Below are positions 35,383 to 44,211 of a stretch of 64,000 nt of DNA, in pieces. Location: positions 22,871 through 86,870 of the forward strand of contig OMXP01000002.1 of the NCBI GenBank assembly GCA_900315055.1. Direction: 5' to 3'. Within the stretch, counting starts at the first letter, position 1; every line of letters starts with the position of its first letter. The DNA is from an uncultured Lachnospiraceae bacterium (lineage in GTDB: Bacteria; Bacillota; Clostridia; Lachnospirales; Lachnospiraceae). Under the pieces are notes generated by a model, which made no database searches, was not told the origin of the DNA, and saw only the letters and a program-made list of their open reading frames with translations. The position numbers were made by a program, and so were the translations under genes.

Positions 35383-36795
35383 ATGAGATTCCTTTGCAGA
35401 GAAAATGAACTCAGGAAGATGAACCGGAGATATGAGGCGGGAAAGTTTGAGTGCATTATCATTTACGGCAGACGCCGTGTCGGGAAGACCGCACTGATCA
35501 ACGAGTTCTGCAAGAATAAGAAAACCGTCTTCTTTTCCGCCCTGCGTGCTACAGCACAGGAGAATCTGAAAGCATTGTCAATGGCAATTTACGAGTGTGA
35601 CCACCCGGAAACGGAAAATTATCCGGTATATCAGGACTTTGAAGCAGCACTTGACGAGATCGGAAGAATGGGAAGAGATGAACGGCTGATCTTTGTCATT
35701 GATGAGTACCCGTACCTTGCAAAAGCATATGAGGCGATTTCGTCCAGAATTCAGCATCTGATCGATCACAGGTGGCAGGAGAGCAGGCTGTACCTGATCC
35801 TCAGCGGTTCATCTGTCAGTTTCATGGAGAATCAGGTTCTCGGGTATCAAAGCCCCCTGTATGGAAGACGGACGGCTCAGTTCAAGATCGAGAAGCTGAC
35901 TTACAAAGAAACGGCAACCTTTTATCCGAATCTTACGAATGAACAGAATGCGTGCGTTTATGGCATGACCGGTGGGATCCCGCATTACATCAATAAGCTG
36001 GATATCCGGGACTCTTTGGACGAAGCTGTCATTGACAACATTTTTGACCGATCCGGATATCTGTTTGAGGAGCCGGAGAATCTGCTGAAGCAGGAGCTGC
36101 GGGACCCCGGTGTCTACAATTCCATTATTCGGGCAATCGCTCAGGGCGCTTCGAAGCTGAATGAAATTGCAACGAAAACAGGATTACCAAGCGGAGTATG
36201 CACGACATATATCAATACACTGATGGAACTTGGAATCCTGAAAAAAGAGACACCGATTACGGAAAAACCGGGAAAGAAGACGATCTATCTGATCGATGAT
36301 AATTTCTTCCGGTTCTGGTATCGGTTTGTGCCGGAGAATTACTCCCTCATCGTTTCCGGCAGATTTCCGAGTGTCTATGAGCGGGCTGTGAAATCGAAGA
36401 TGCACGACTACATGGGACTGATCTTTGAGAAAATGTGTCGTGAATATCTTCTCCGATATGCACCGGATCTTCCGTTTGAACTTTCTGACGTCGGTCAGTG
36501 GTGGGGGACGGATCCCAAAACGAGGAAACAGGTTCAGATTGATATCGTGGGAGTGCCCGTCAGGGAAAATGAACAGAGAATCACCGAATATCTGATTGGT
36601 TCCTGCAAGTTCCGAAATGAGAAGATTGGCATGGACGAACTGACACTGCTTGAAGACTATGCACAGGTTTTCGGGAAAGGGCTCCGGTACCGGTTTGTCA
36701 TCTTTTCTCTGGGAGGCTTCACAGACGAGCTGCTGGAAGCGGCAAAAACAGAGGGCGTGCAGCTGATCACACTGGATGATTTATATTCCTTGTGA
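35383..36795 (+). CDS. archaeal-type AAA ATPase with DUF234 (PD-(D/E)xK-like) C-terminus
   Basis: This 470-residue protein has a STAND-like P-loop domain: GRRRVGKTAL (Walker A Lys at about 35), LIFVIDEYPYL (Walker B, about 102-112) and SGSSVSFM (sensor). A winged-helix region follows, then the DUF234 domain with GLIFEKMCREYLL, QIDIVGVP and LIGSCKFR. The D...(C)K spacing resembles a PD-(D/E)xK nuclease core. Family members are common as single mobile genes and their function is not known. Codon and base use is visibly more A/T-rich than the neighbours, suggesting recent transfer. GAGGAG precedes ATG 35383; a GTG at 35356 lies inside the repeats. Confidence 0.85.
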   Translation: MRFLCRENELRKMNRRYEAGKFECIIIYGRRRVGKTALINEFCKNKKTVFFSALRATAQENLKALSMAIYECDHPETENYPVYQDFEAALDEIGRMGRDERLIFVIDEYPYLAKAYEAISSRIQHLIDHRWQESRLYLILSGSSVSFMENQVLGYQSPLYGRRTAQFKIEKLTYKETATFYPNLTNEQNACVYGMTGGIPHYINKLDIRDSLDEAVIDNIFDRSGYLFEEPENLLKQELRDPGVYNSIIRAIAQGASKLNEIATKTGLPSGVCTTYINTLMELGILKKETPITEKPGKKTIYLIDDNFFRFWYRFVPENYSLIVSGRFPSVYERAVKSKMHDYMGLIFEKMCREYLLRYAPDLPFELSDVGQWWGTDPKTRKQVQIDIVGVPVRENEQRITEYLIGSCKFRNEKIGMDELTLLEDYAQVFGKGLRYRFVIFSLGGFTDELLEAAKTEGVQLITLDDLYSL

Positions 36796-36839
36796 ATTCT
36801 CTTTTGGGCTTTATCCGGAAACACTGCAGAGGATGAAAA

Positions 36840-36880
36840 ATCCCGGAGCACCGAATGGGTATGATGCTCCGGGATATTGT
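36840..36880. terminator. bidirectional intrinsic terminator
   Basis: An 11-bp perfect stem (ATCCCGGAGCA with TGCTCCGGGAT) flanked by an A run and a T-rich run lies between convergent genes. Confidence 0.8.
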
Positions 36881-36934
36881 TCTTCTGATTTGATTGGCTG
36901 TTCTTTTCTTTGCTGCTGCCTGTCTTTTCTTTTC

Positions 36935-37822
36935 CTACAGACGGTTCAGGACGTCTCCTGTTGAGTCCTCAAAGAACAGGAGACCCAGGAGCCCCGGTCC
37001 CGTGTGGACGGCCATCGATGCCGTGATCTGCTCCTTGAACAGGATCCTGGCCTTCGGGCAGGTTTCCCTGACCATCTTTTCCATCTCGTCCGCTTCCTCC
37101 GGCGCGCCGCCGTAGGGGATGACAACATATGCGTCATCATCGTCTCCCGCCTTCTCGCGGACCTTCTCGAGGAGTTTTTCCCGTCCTGCCTTCTTCGAGG
37201 CACGGATCTTGGCCGCGGTGTAGTAGACACCTTCCTCGTTGCAGCAGATGATCGGACGGATCTTCAGCCTGTTTGTCAGAAAGTACGTGACGGTGCCGAT
37301 GCGGCCGCCCTGATGGAGATAGTCGAGGGTATCCATGTAAAACATGAGGCTTGCCCGGACTTTGTGCCCTTCCAGGGCGTCCTTTATCTCCTCAAACGAT
37401 GCGCCGTTCTTCAGACTTGCCGCCGCCCAGATCGCATAGATGCCGGAGCCGATGGAGATGTTTCTCGTATCGAAGACAAAGGTGCGAAGATTCGGGTATT
37501 CCTGCGCGACGGATTCGATCTGATGGACCGTGCCGGAGAGGTGCTCGGAGATGTTGATGAAGATCGCCTGATCATAGCCCTCGTTCAAAAGTTCTGTGAA
37601 CAGGTCGTGGATCTCGGCGGGCGATGGCGTCGAGGTCTTCGGCTGCTGCGGGAATCGCTCATAGATGATCTTCGGGTCGATGACACCGTCCAGATAATCC
37701 CCGTCGGGATACATCACGTGGACCGGAAGAACCCGGATCCCGAGGCGCTCTGCCAGATCCTTCGGCACGTCGCCGCAGGAGTCCGTGACGATCACTGTCT
37801 TATGCTGAACCTGTTCAGCCAT
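36935..37822 (-). CDS. DegV-family fatty-acid-binding protein
   Basis: This 295-residue cytosolic protein opens with VIVTDSCGDVPKDL, the DegV N-terminal motif, and has TSTPSPAEI (about 83-91) and LSGTVHQIE (about 113), which line the fatty-acid pocket. DegV/FakB proteins present fatty acids to the FakA kinase for phospholipid synthesis in Firmicutes. No FakA gene lies nearby, so a FakB role is inferred from family only. The start at 37822 has GGAGGGAA upstream on the minus strand. Confidence 0.92.
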   Translation of the reverse strand: MAEQVQHKTVIVTDSCGDVPKDLAERLGIRVLPVHVMYPDGDYLDGVIDPKIIYERFPQQPKTSTPSPAEIHDLFTELLNEGYDQAIFINISEHLSGTVHQIESVAQEYPNLRTFVFDTRNISIGSGIYAIWAAASLKNGASFEEIKDALEGHKVRASLMFYMDTLDYLHQGGRIGTVTYFLTNRLKIRPIICCNEEGVYYTAAKIRASKKAGREKLLEKVREKAGDDDDAYVVIPYGGAPEEADEMEKMVRETCPKARILFKEQITASMAVHTGPGLLGLLFFEDSTGDVLNRL

Positions 37823-37962
37823 GATAAAATTCCCTCCTTATTTTCCCTCTATTGTCTTTGACATCATACCACCATGCGCCTTCCTGGGGTATTCTATTTG
37901 GCAGAGGGCTGACAGAGACGGAATTTGATACTGATGATGCTGAGGATATTCGGAGGTATTTC

Positions 37963-38610
37963 ATGGAAAACGACACAAGAACACAGGAAGAGATCACAAG
38001 AAGCGGCAACCCCGCAAAGCCGGTGGGGGAGGACGGGAAGACGATGCTCTCCCGCATGAATGAGAGTCATTATGAGATGACCGGCTGGGCACTCTCGTTC
38101 TGGACGATTGCGCCGACGGATCGGGTCCTCGACTGCGGGTGCGGAGGCGGCATGACGGTGCACCGCATGGCAGAGAAGGTTGAGGACGGGAAAGTCACCG
38201 GCATCGACTACTCGAAGGTGTCGGTTGCAGCATCGAAGGACCTAAATTCGAAGGAGATACAGGCCAAAAAGGCGGAGATTCTCGAGGCCTCGGTCGAGGA
38301 TCTGCCTTTTGCGGACGAAACCTTTGACAAGGTGATCACGGTGGAGAGTTTCTACTTCTGGCCGGACGCGGTGCGGGATCTCAAAGAGGTACGGCGGGTG
38401 CTGAAGGACGGCGGGACCTTTCTTCTGGTTGCGGATATCTACGGAGATCTTCCTCTGTCCGAGAAGGAGAAGGAAAACATCGAACGCTACTCTCTCCGGA
38501 ACCCGACGATCGCAGAGTTCCGGGAGCTGTTTTCAAAGGCAGGCTTCTCCCGGTGCCTTGTGCACACGAAGGAAGGGACGACCTGGATCTGCGTTGAGGG
38601 GACGAAATAG
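37963..38610 (+). CDS. class I SAM-dependent methyltransferase
   Basis: This 215-residue protein has motif I VLDCGCGGGMT (about 55-65), the acidic end of strand 2 in TGIDYSK, and a downstream EASVEDLPFADETFDKV block, all standard for methyltransferase domain 11/25 proteins. The substrate is not indicated. CGGAGG lies ahead of ATG 37963; a longer frame upstream lacks a ribosome site and would give an atypical extension. It is monocistronic and ends at a bidirectional terminator. Confidence 0.88.
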   Translation: MENDTRTQEEITRSGNPAKPVGEDGKTMLSRMNESHYEMTGWALSFWTIAPTDRVLDCGCGGGMTVHRMAEKVEDGKVTGIDYSKVSVAASKDLNSKEIQAKKAEILEASVEDLPFADETFDKVITVESFYFWPDAVRDLKEVRRVLKDGGTFLLVADIYGDLPLSEKEKENIERYSLRNPTIAEFRELFSKAGFSRCLVHTKEGTTWICVEGTK

Positions 38611-38622
38611 AGCTTAGGATGC

Positions 38623-38668
38623 AAAAGGAGCAGGTGACGAACTTTGTAGGTTCGTACCGGCTCCTTTT
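38623..38668. terminator. bidirectional intrinsic terminator
   Basis: Outer arms AAAAGGAGC and GCTCCTTTT with an inner CGAAC/GTTCG stem lie between convergent genes. Confidence 0.75.
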
Positions 38669-38718
38669 CCTTATTCTGCGGTTTTACTTCTTTCGTTTTG
38701 TGGTTCTGCTTTTCTTTC

Positions 38719-40170
38719 CTACTGCTTCTGTTCCTTCGGATTGATCTCGTTCTTCGGGATCGCGACGTTCAGGATGATGGCGATGAGACATGCGGAGACG
38801 ATGCCGGACTCACCGAAGATCAGCTGCACGAGGTAGGGAAGGTGCGTAAGGATCGCGCTGTTCGTTCCGAGGGCGTAGCCGACACCGAGGGAGACGGCGA
38901 TGATCGAGGTGTTGCGCGCATCGAGGGGCTCTCTGGTCACCAGCTGGATGCCGGAGACGACGATTGAGGCGAACATCATGACCGCGGCACCGCCGAGGAC
39001 CGACTGGGGCATGATCGAGAGGATGGCGGAGAGCTTCGGGAACAGGCCGCACAGGATCAGAAAGATGCCTCCGAGGCCGATGGAGTAGCGGTTTACGATC
39101 TTTGTCATCGAGACAAGGCCGACGTTCTGGGAGAACGAGGTGTTCGGCAGGACACCGAAGATCGATGCGAACGAGGAGCCGAGGCCGTCGCACATGACGC
39201 CGCCGGAGAGCTCCTTATCCGTTGCTTCTCTTCCCATGCCGCCCTCGGCGATGCCGGAGATGTCACCGATGGTTTCGACTGCGGTCACGATGAACATGAT
39301 GAGCATCGGGAGGATCGCGCGAAGGTCAAAGACGAAGGATACCGGCATGAACTGCGGCACGGAGAACCAGGACGCGTTTTTTACGGTATCCCACTGCAGG
39401 GCCCAGGAGCAGGTGGCGGTGATGGTTTCGCCTGCGTCGTTGACATAGGTGCAGGTCGTCGGCAGGACGTGTCCCATGATGGCACAGATGATGTAGCCGG
39501 CAATAATGCCGAGGAGAATCGAGCTGTAGCTCGTAAAGCCCTTCGTGCCGTGCTTCAGAATCAGAATGATGACGAGGACACAGGTCGCGACAAACAGGTT
39601 TGGCAGGGAGCCGAAGTCGTGGTTCGAGGAGCCGCCGCCGAAGTAGCTGATGCCGACCGAGAGGAGCGAGAGGCCGATGGAGAGCACCACCGTGCCGGTG
39701 ACGACCGGCGGGAAGAACTTTCTTAAGGGTTTCAGGATCGCCCCGAGAAACGTCTCAAACAGGCCGCCGATAAGGCTTGCCCCGAGGATGGCGCCGTAGG
39801 CGATGACACCGCCGCCCATGGTATTCGCGATGCTGCTCATGACGCCGATAAAGCCGGAGCTCGTTCCCATGACGACGGGAAGTTTTGCGCCGACAGGGCC
39901 GATCGTGAAGACCTGCACCAGGGTCACGATGCCGGCGATGAGCATGGCGTTCTGCAGCAGGGTGATCCGGAGAGCCCCCATGCCGCCGTCCACGGTGATC
40001 CCGCAAAGGCCCATGATGACGATGAGCGGGGTCAGGTTCCCGACGAACATCGCGAGCACGTGCTGAAGTCCGACGGGCAGAGCAATCGCAAGGCGGGGTC
40101 TGCCGTCGAGATCATAGGGTGTTGCTTCCTGTTCCGGTTTCTTTGGGACACTGTCCTGTTTCCTGTCCAT
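38719..40170 (-). CDS. NCS2-family xanthine/uracil (purine) permease
   Basis: This 483-residue protein has about 14 hydrophobic segments and the NCS2 pattern: GLQHVLAMFVGN near the first helix, GTSSGFIGV, and GLGSSFASIFGVLPNTSFSQNVGLV in two parts with the conserved Q/N motif. It imports xanthine, uric acid or uracil with protons. The purine-degradation genes start on the other strand 277 bases away, so a purine is the likely cargo. The leader contains a promoter followed at once by a terminator, indicating attenuation. AGGAGG precedes the ATG. Confidence 0.9.
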   Translation of the reverse strand: MDRKQDSVPKKPEQEATPYDLDGRPRLAIALPVGLQHVLAMFVGNLTPLIVIMGLCGITVDGGMGALRITLLQNAMLIAGIVTLVQVFTIGPVGAKLPVVMGTSSGFIGVMSSIANTMGGGVIAYGAILGASLIGGLFETFLGAILKPLRKFFPPVVTGTVVLSIGLSLLSVGISYFGGGSSNHDFGSLPNLFVATCVLVIILILKHGTKGFTSYSSILLGIIAGYIICAIMGHVLPTTCTYVNDAGETITATCSWALQWDTVKNASWFSVPQFMPVSFVFDLRAILPMLIMFIVTAVETIGDISGIAEGGMGREATDKELSGGVMCDGLGSSFASIFGVLPNTSFSQNVGLVSMTKIVNRYSIGLGGIFLILCGLFPKLSAILSIMPQSVLGGAAVMMFASIVVSGIQLVTREPLDARNTSIIAVSLGVGYALGTNSAILTHLPYLVQLIFGESGIVSACLIAIILNVAIPKNEINPKEQKQ

Positions 40171-40233
40171 GAATACCTCCTACTGCTGAAAATCTGTCAG
40201 CTTTGAAAACAATGAGTTATTGGCTCGGGTAGC

Positions 40234-40268
40234 AAAAAGAGCCGCTTCGCCCTTCGACAAAGCGGCTC
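40234..40268 (-). terminator. leader terminator ahead of the permease gene
   Basis: On the minus strand GAGCCGCTT pairs with AAGCGGCTC, followed by TTTTT. It lies between the permease promoter and its start codon. A hairpin at 40257-40280 with stem GGC/GCC and hexaloop AACGGA would exclude it. Confidence 0.7.
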
Positions 40269-40282
40269 CGTTGCCTTTGTTC

Positions 40283-40312
40283 ACTATACCCTGTCACCCG
40301 GGCGGTGCGCAA
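40283..40312 (-). promoter_or_regulatory. promoter of the permease gene
   Basis: On the minus strand TTGCGC and TATAGT are 18 bases apart. The -35 hexamer is the same as that of the amt-PII leader. Confidence 0.5.
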
Positions 40313-40447
40313 TAAGGCGTGTTGCACAAAATATCTCCCACTGCTTTCACGGCCTGCACAAGATTAAAAATGGTTTCTCTTCCCTTCCGGACGTGCTATG
40401 CTTTTCCTGCAACAGGATTTTCTGAGAACTCTTAGGAGGTGAACCCT

Positions 40448-40819
40448 ATGGAAACCATTCAGACCAAAAATGCACCGGCCGCGATCGGCCCGTATTCCCA
40501 GGCCAAGGTGACGGGATCTCTTGTCTTCGTCTCCGGCCAGATCCCGGTGGATCCCGCAACAGGAGCTGTTGCAGGGGAGTCCATCGAAGCACAGGCAGAG
40601 CAATCCTGCAAAAATGTCGGCGCCATCCTCACCGCGGCGGGAAGCGGCTATGACAAAGTGGTAAAGACCGTCTGCTTCCTCTCCGACATGGGAGACTTTG
40701 CGGCCTTCAATGCGGTCTATGAGAAGTACTTCACAAGCCGCCCGGCAAGAAGCTGCGTTGCGGTAAAGGAGCTGCCGAAGGGTGTCAAGTGCGAGGTCGA
40801 GGCGATCGCAGAAATCTAA
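40448..40819 (+). CDS. ridA: RidA-family 2-iminoacid deaminase
   Basis: This 123-residue protein is a Rid/YjgF/UK114 family member with IGPYSQAK, FVSGQIP and SRPARSCVAVKELPKG; the arginine in the last block binds the carboxylate. RidA hydrolyses reactive enamine/imine products of PLP enzymes to keto acids and ammonia. That suits this cluster, because diaminopropionate ammonia-lyase forms such an intermediate. AGGAGGTG lies six bases before ATG 40448; a GTG at 40439 is the alternative. A terminator follows, so it is transcribed apart from ssnA. Confidence 0.95.
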   Translation: METIQTKNAPAAIGPYSQAKVTGSLVFVSGQIPVDPATGAVAGESIEAQAEQSCKNVGAILTAAGSGYDKVVKTVCFLSDMGDFAAFNAVYEKYFTSRPARSCVAVKELPKGVKCEVEAIAEI

Positions 40820-40854
40820 TTTTGATTTACAAGTTCATACAAAGTGACCTAAGG

Positions 40855-40891
40855 ATGGGGAGTCTGCAGCGGTGCGGACTCCCCATTTTCT
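40855..40891 (+). terminator. intrinsic terminator after ridA
   Basis: A 10-bp perfect stem (ATGGGGAGTC with GACTCCCCAT) is followed by TTTTCTTTC. Confidence 0.88.
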
Positions 40892-41003
40892 TTCATTTTT
40901 TCAGGACTTCTGATTTTTTTTCAGCACTTTGCCCCGGGATACGGTATGATAGAGGTGTCAATACGTGCAACCGGCACGAGAGAAAGAGAACTGGAGGTGT
41001 GCG

Positions 41004-42335
41004 ATGATCCTTGTCGGAAACGGAACCGTGGTCACGATGGATAACGAAAACCCGCTCATTGAAAGCGGTGCGGTGCTGATCGACGGACCGGTGATCCAGG
41101 CGGTCGGAAAGGAAGCGAAGCTTTCGCTGCTGGCTCCGGGTGCTTCCTTTGTCGATGCCCATGGGGGACTCATTCTCCCGGGGTTTATCAACTGCCACAC
41201 GCACATCTACTCGGGACTTGCCCGCGGTCTTTCGATTGCGGGAAATCACCCGAAGACGTTTGTTGACATTCTCGAGGGCACCTGGTGGGCGATTGACCGG
41301 CATCTCACGATTCCGGAGACAAAAGCCTGTGCGTATGCAACGCTTCTTGAGTGCATAAGGAACGGGGTAACGACGATCTTTGACCACCACGCGGGCTTCG
41401 GGGCGATCGAGGGATCCCTCTTTGCCATCCGCGATGTCTGTCAGGAGATGGGAGAGCGGGCGTGCCTCTGTTATGAGGTCTCCGAGCGGGATGGCATGGA
41501 CAAGTGCCGGGCGTCCATTCAGGAGAACGCGGACTTTATCGACTGGGCAGAAAAGGATCGTTCGGGCATGTTTGCGGCGATGTTCGGCGGGCATGCTCTC
41601 TTTACGATCTCGGATGCCACCTTTGAGCAGATGGTCGAGGCGAATGCGGGGCGGACGGGATTCCACATCCATGTGTGCGAGGGCATGAACGACGTGTATG
41701 ACAGCGTTCGAAACTACGGCTGCCATCCGATCGAGCGCCTCTCCTACAACGGGATCCTCGGACCGAAGACACTCCTTGCCCACTGCATCCACGTAAGCCC
41801 CCGGGAGATGGACCTCATCAGGGAGACGGGGACCATGGTCGTCAACAACCCCCAGTCGAACATGAACAATGCGGTCGGCATGGCGCCGGCTCTTCAGCTG
41901 CTGCATCGCGGCATCACGGTCGGCATGGGAACGGATGCCTATCTCCACGACATGCTCGAGTCCCTGAAGACCTTCATCCTGATCCAGCGGCACGAGGCTG
42001 CGGATCCGGACATCGGCTTTTCCGAGGACATGGAGATGCTGTTTTCGAACAACCGGAAGATCGCCTCCCTCTATTTCGACAAACCCCTCGGGATCCTGAA
42101 GGAGGGCGCCGCGGCGGACGTCATCACGATGGACTATCACCCGTTCACGCCTTTTACTGCCGATAACATCTACGGCCATATTCTCTTCGGCCTTACCGGA
42201 AGGGATACGAGAAATACGATTGTAAACGGTAAGGTCCTCTATCAGGACCGGACCTTTGTAACCGTTGACGAGGAGAAGATCAACGCCTTCTGCCGGGAAG
42301 AGGCGGGAAAGCTCTGGGGAGAGCTCAATCACTGA
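41004..42335 (+). CDS. ssnA: SsnA-type amidohydrolase
   Basis: This 443-residue metal-dependent amidohydrolase has NCHTHIYSGLARG (HxH pair), HIHVCEG, LLAHCIHVS and GTDAYLHD, the metal and catalytic blocks of the TRZ/ATZ-ADE group. SsnA accompanies YgfK and XdhD in E. coli and in urate-using anaerobes, where it is thought to hydrolyse a purine or ring-opened intermediate. GGAGGTG lies ahead of ATG 41004, and a -10 TATGAT at 40945-40950 suggests its own promoter. It heads the ssnA-ygfK-ferredoxin-xdhD-M20 operon, with 16 bases to the next gene. Confidence 0.92.
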   Translation: MILVGNGTVVTMDNENPLIESGAVLIDGPVIQAVGKEAKLSLLAPGASFVDAHGGLILPGFINCHTHIYSGLARGLSIAGNHPKTFVDILEGTWWAIDRHLTIPETKACAYATLLECIRNGVTTIFDHHAGFGAIEGSLFAIRDVCQEMGERACLCYEVSERDGMDKCRASIQENADFIDWAEKDRSGMFAAMFGGHALFTISDATFEQMVEANAGRTGFHIHVCEGMNDVYDSVRNYGCHPIERLSYNGILGPKTLLAHCIHVSPREMDLIRETGTMVVNNPQSNMNNAVGMAPALQLLHRGITVGMGTDAYLHDMLESLKTFILIQRHEAADPDIGFSEDMEMLFSNNRKIASLYFDKPLGILKEGAAADVITMDYHPFTPFTADNIYGHILFGLTGRDTRNTIVNGKVLYQDRTFVTVDEEKINAFCREEAGKLWGELNH

Positions 42336-42351
42336 TTGGAAAGGAGCAGAC

Positions 42352-44001
42352 ATGAGCGATCTGATGCAGCCGTTATCCTTTGAGGAACTCTTAAACTGTG
42401 CGATGGGAGAATACCGGGCAAAGAAAAGCATCTTCGGGATCTCCCGGTTTGCGGTCTACCCGGATGGGAGTGCAAAGAGCTTTTTAGGGAAACCTCTCGA
42501 GGCACCGTTTGGCCCTGCGGCAGGTCCGCACACGCAGATGGCCCAGAATATTGTCGCCTGCTACCTTGCAGGGGCAAGATTTTTTGAGCTGAAGACCGTG
42601 CAGACCATCGACGGCGAAGAGCTCTCGTCCATGATCGACAAGCCCTGCATTGCGGCAAAGGACGAGGCCTACAACTGCGAATGGTCGACGGAGCTTACCG
42701 TGGAACAGGCGCGGGACGAGTACGTAAAGGCCTTTATCCTCTGCCGCGTGCTCTGCAGGGAGTTCTCCTTAGGGGACCCGGATGCGTTCCAGTTCAACCT
42801 CTCGGTCGGATACGACCTTAAGGGGATTCAGTCGGAGAAGATCGATACCTTCCTGAACACCCTGATGGATGCGGGCAGCGTGCCGGTCTTTCAGGAGAGT
42901 CTTGCTCTTTGCCGGCAGGCCGTGCGGGACGGGGTGTTTTTGCACGTGAGTCAGGCGGACCTGGATGCGATTCCCTCCTGTATCTCCAACAGCGTCACGC
43001 TCTCTACGATGCACGGGTGCAGACCATCCGAGATCGAGGCGATCGCAGACTATCTTCTCACAGAGAAACATCTGAACACCTATGTGAAGCTGAATCCGAC
43101 ATTGCTTGGATACTCCAAGGTGCGCCGTCTTCTCGATGACCTTGGCTACTCCTATGTCGAATTTGACCGGAAGCACTTCGACGAAGACCTGCAGATGGAA
43201 GATGCGGTGCCGATGCTCCGGCGCCTGATGGACGTCGGAAGACGGGAGAGCCTGACCTTCGGGGTAAAGCTCACGAACACCTTCCCGGTAAGGTCCATGG
43301 GCGAGGTTGCAGGATCCGAGATGTACCTGTCGGGAAAGGCACTCTATCCGCTCTCTCTTGGCGTTGCGGTGCGGCTCCACGAGGCACTGCCCGAGCTTCC
43401 CGTCAGCTACTGCGGCGGTGCGGACGGAGGAAACACCAGAGCCCTTGTCGATGCGGGACTGTGTCCTGTCACGATGGCGACAGTTCTGTTACAGCCCGCG
43501 GGATTTACGACACTGACCCGGATTGCCGGGCAGTTTACATCCGAGGGCTGGAGCGTTTCCGCAATCGATGGCGGGGCACTTTCCTCCCTTGCAGGTAAAG
43601 CACAGCCGAAGGGAAAGGGGCCACGGAATGCGGTCCGGGAAAGAAAAGAGGAGCTGCTTCCGGATCCCGATCATGAGCAGTGTCCGATGGTCTGCGGGAT
43701 CTGCACGCTGGTCTGCCCGAACCGGGCAAATGTCCTCATCGGCACCGGAAAGGAGCGCTTTGTCCTGCACCTCGACCGCCTCTGCAACGAGTGCGGCAAC
43801 TGCAGTGCGTTCTGCTCCTACGGCGGGAACCCGTACCGCGACCGGCTGACATTCTTTTCGGACGAGGAAGCCTTCAACGATTCGACCAACCGCGGTTTTG
43901 TCTTTACGGAGGACGGCGTGGAGACGAGTGACGAGGGACTGGAGCCCTTCATCGCGGCCGTACAGAAGGAAGCACCGTACCTTCCGGGGGTGCGATCATG
44001 A
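42352..44001 (+). CDS. ygfK: YgfK-like iron-sulfur protein lacking the GltD-type middle domain
   Basis: This 549-residue protein matches the ends of YgfK. Residues 1 to about 450 form a dihydroorotate-dehydrogenase-like barrel (APFGPAAGPHTQMAQN, FNLSVGYDLKGI, VKLNPTLLGY, VSYCGGADGGN). The C-terminus has two 4Fe-4S motifs, CPMVCGICTLVCP and CNECGNCSAFC, then GGNPYRDRLTFFS. In YgfK as I know it (about 1000 residues) a GltD-like flavin/NADPH domain lies between these parts. Here a 40-residue linker replaces it, so the protein cannot take electrons from NAD(P)H by itself. A separate ferredoxin overlaps its stop. AAGGAG precedes ATG 42352. Confidence 0.85.
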   Translation: MSDLMQPLSFEELLNCAMGEYRAKKSIFGISRFAVYPDGSAKSFLGKPLEAPFGPAAGPHTQMAQNIVACYLAGARFFELKTVQTIDGEELSSMIDKPCIAAKDEAYNCEWSTELTVEQARDEYVKAFILCRVLCREFSLGDPDAFQFNLSVGYDLKGIQSEKIDTFLNTLMDAGSVPVFQESLALCRQAVRDGVFLHVSQADLDAIPSCISNSVTLSTMHGCRPSEIEAIADYLLTEKHLNTYVKLNPTLLGYSKVRRLLDDLGYSYVEFDRKHFDEDLQMEDAVPMLRRLMDVGRRESLTFGVKLTNTFPVRSMGEVAGSEMYLSGKALYPLSLGVAVRLHEALPELPVSYCGGADGGNTRALVDAGLCPVTMATVLLQPAGFTTLTRIAGQFTSEGWSVSAIDGGALSSLAGKAQPKGKGPRNAVRERKEELLPDPDHEQCPMVCGICTLVCPNRANVLIGTGKERFVLHLDRLCNECGNCSAFCSYGGNPYRDRLTFFSDEEAFNDSTNRGFVFTEDGVETSDEGLEPFIAAVQKEAPYLPGVRS

Positions 44002-44210
44002 GACGAAACTACATGATACAGGACGTCTCCCGCTGCATCGGCTGCGGGATCTGTGAACGGAACTGTCCGGTCGGGGCTCTCCATGTCGACCGGGCGACAA
44101 AGCATGGAACGATTGATACGGACCGCTGTCTTGTCTGCGGCATGTGCGCCGTGAAGTGTCCGAAGGGGGCGCTTCGCGATGCGCTGGGGATCTTTGTCAG
44201 AGGCACTTGA
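43998..44210 (+). CDS. 2x[4Fe-4S] ferredoxin
   Basis: This 70-residue protein has two cluster motifs, CIGCGICERNCP and CLVCGMCAVKCP, in the bacterial ferredoxin arrangement. It overlaps the YgfK-like stop by four bases (ATGA) and ends one base before xdhD, so it is made together with both. It most likely carries electrons between the YgfK-like protein and the molybdo-enzyme, replacing the NAD(P)H/FAD route missing from both. Confidence 0.92.
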   Translation: MRRNYMIQDVSRCIGCGICERNCPVGALHVDRATKHGTIDTDRCLVCGMCAVKCPKGALRDALGIFVRGT

Positions 44211-44211
44211 A

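Noticed and set aside
40171..40447. Purine riboswitch ahead of the permease
   Set aside because: I could not find the conserved guanine/adenine riboswitch core or its paired loops; only a promoter and a simple terminator are visible.
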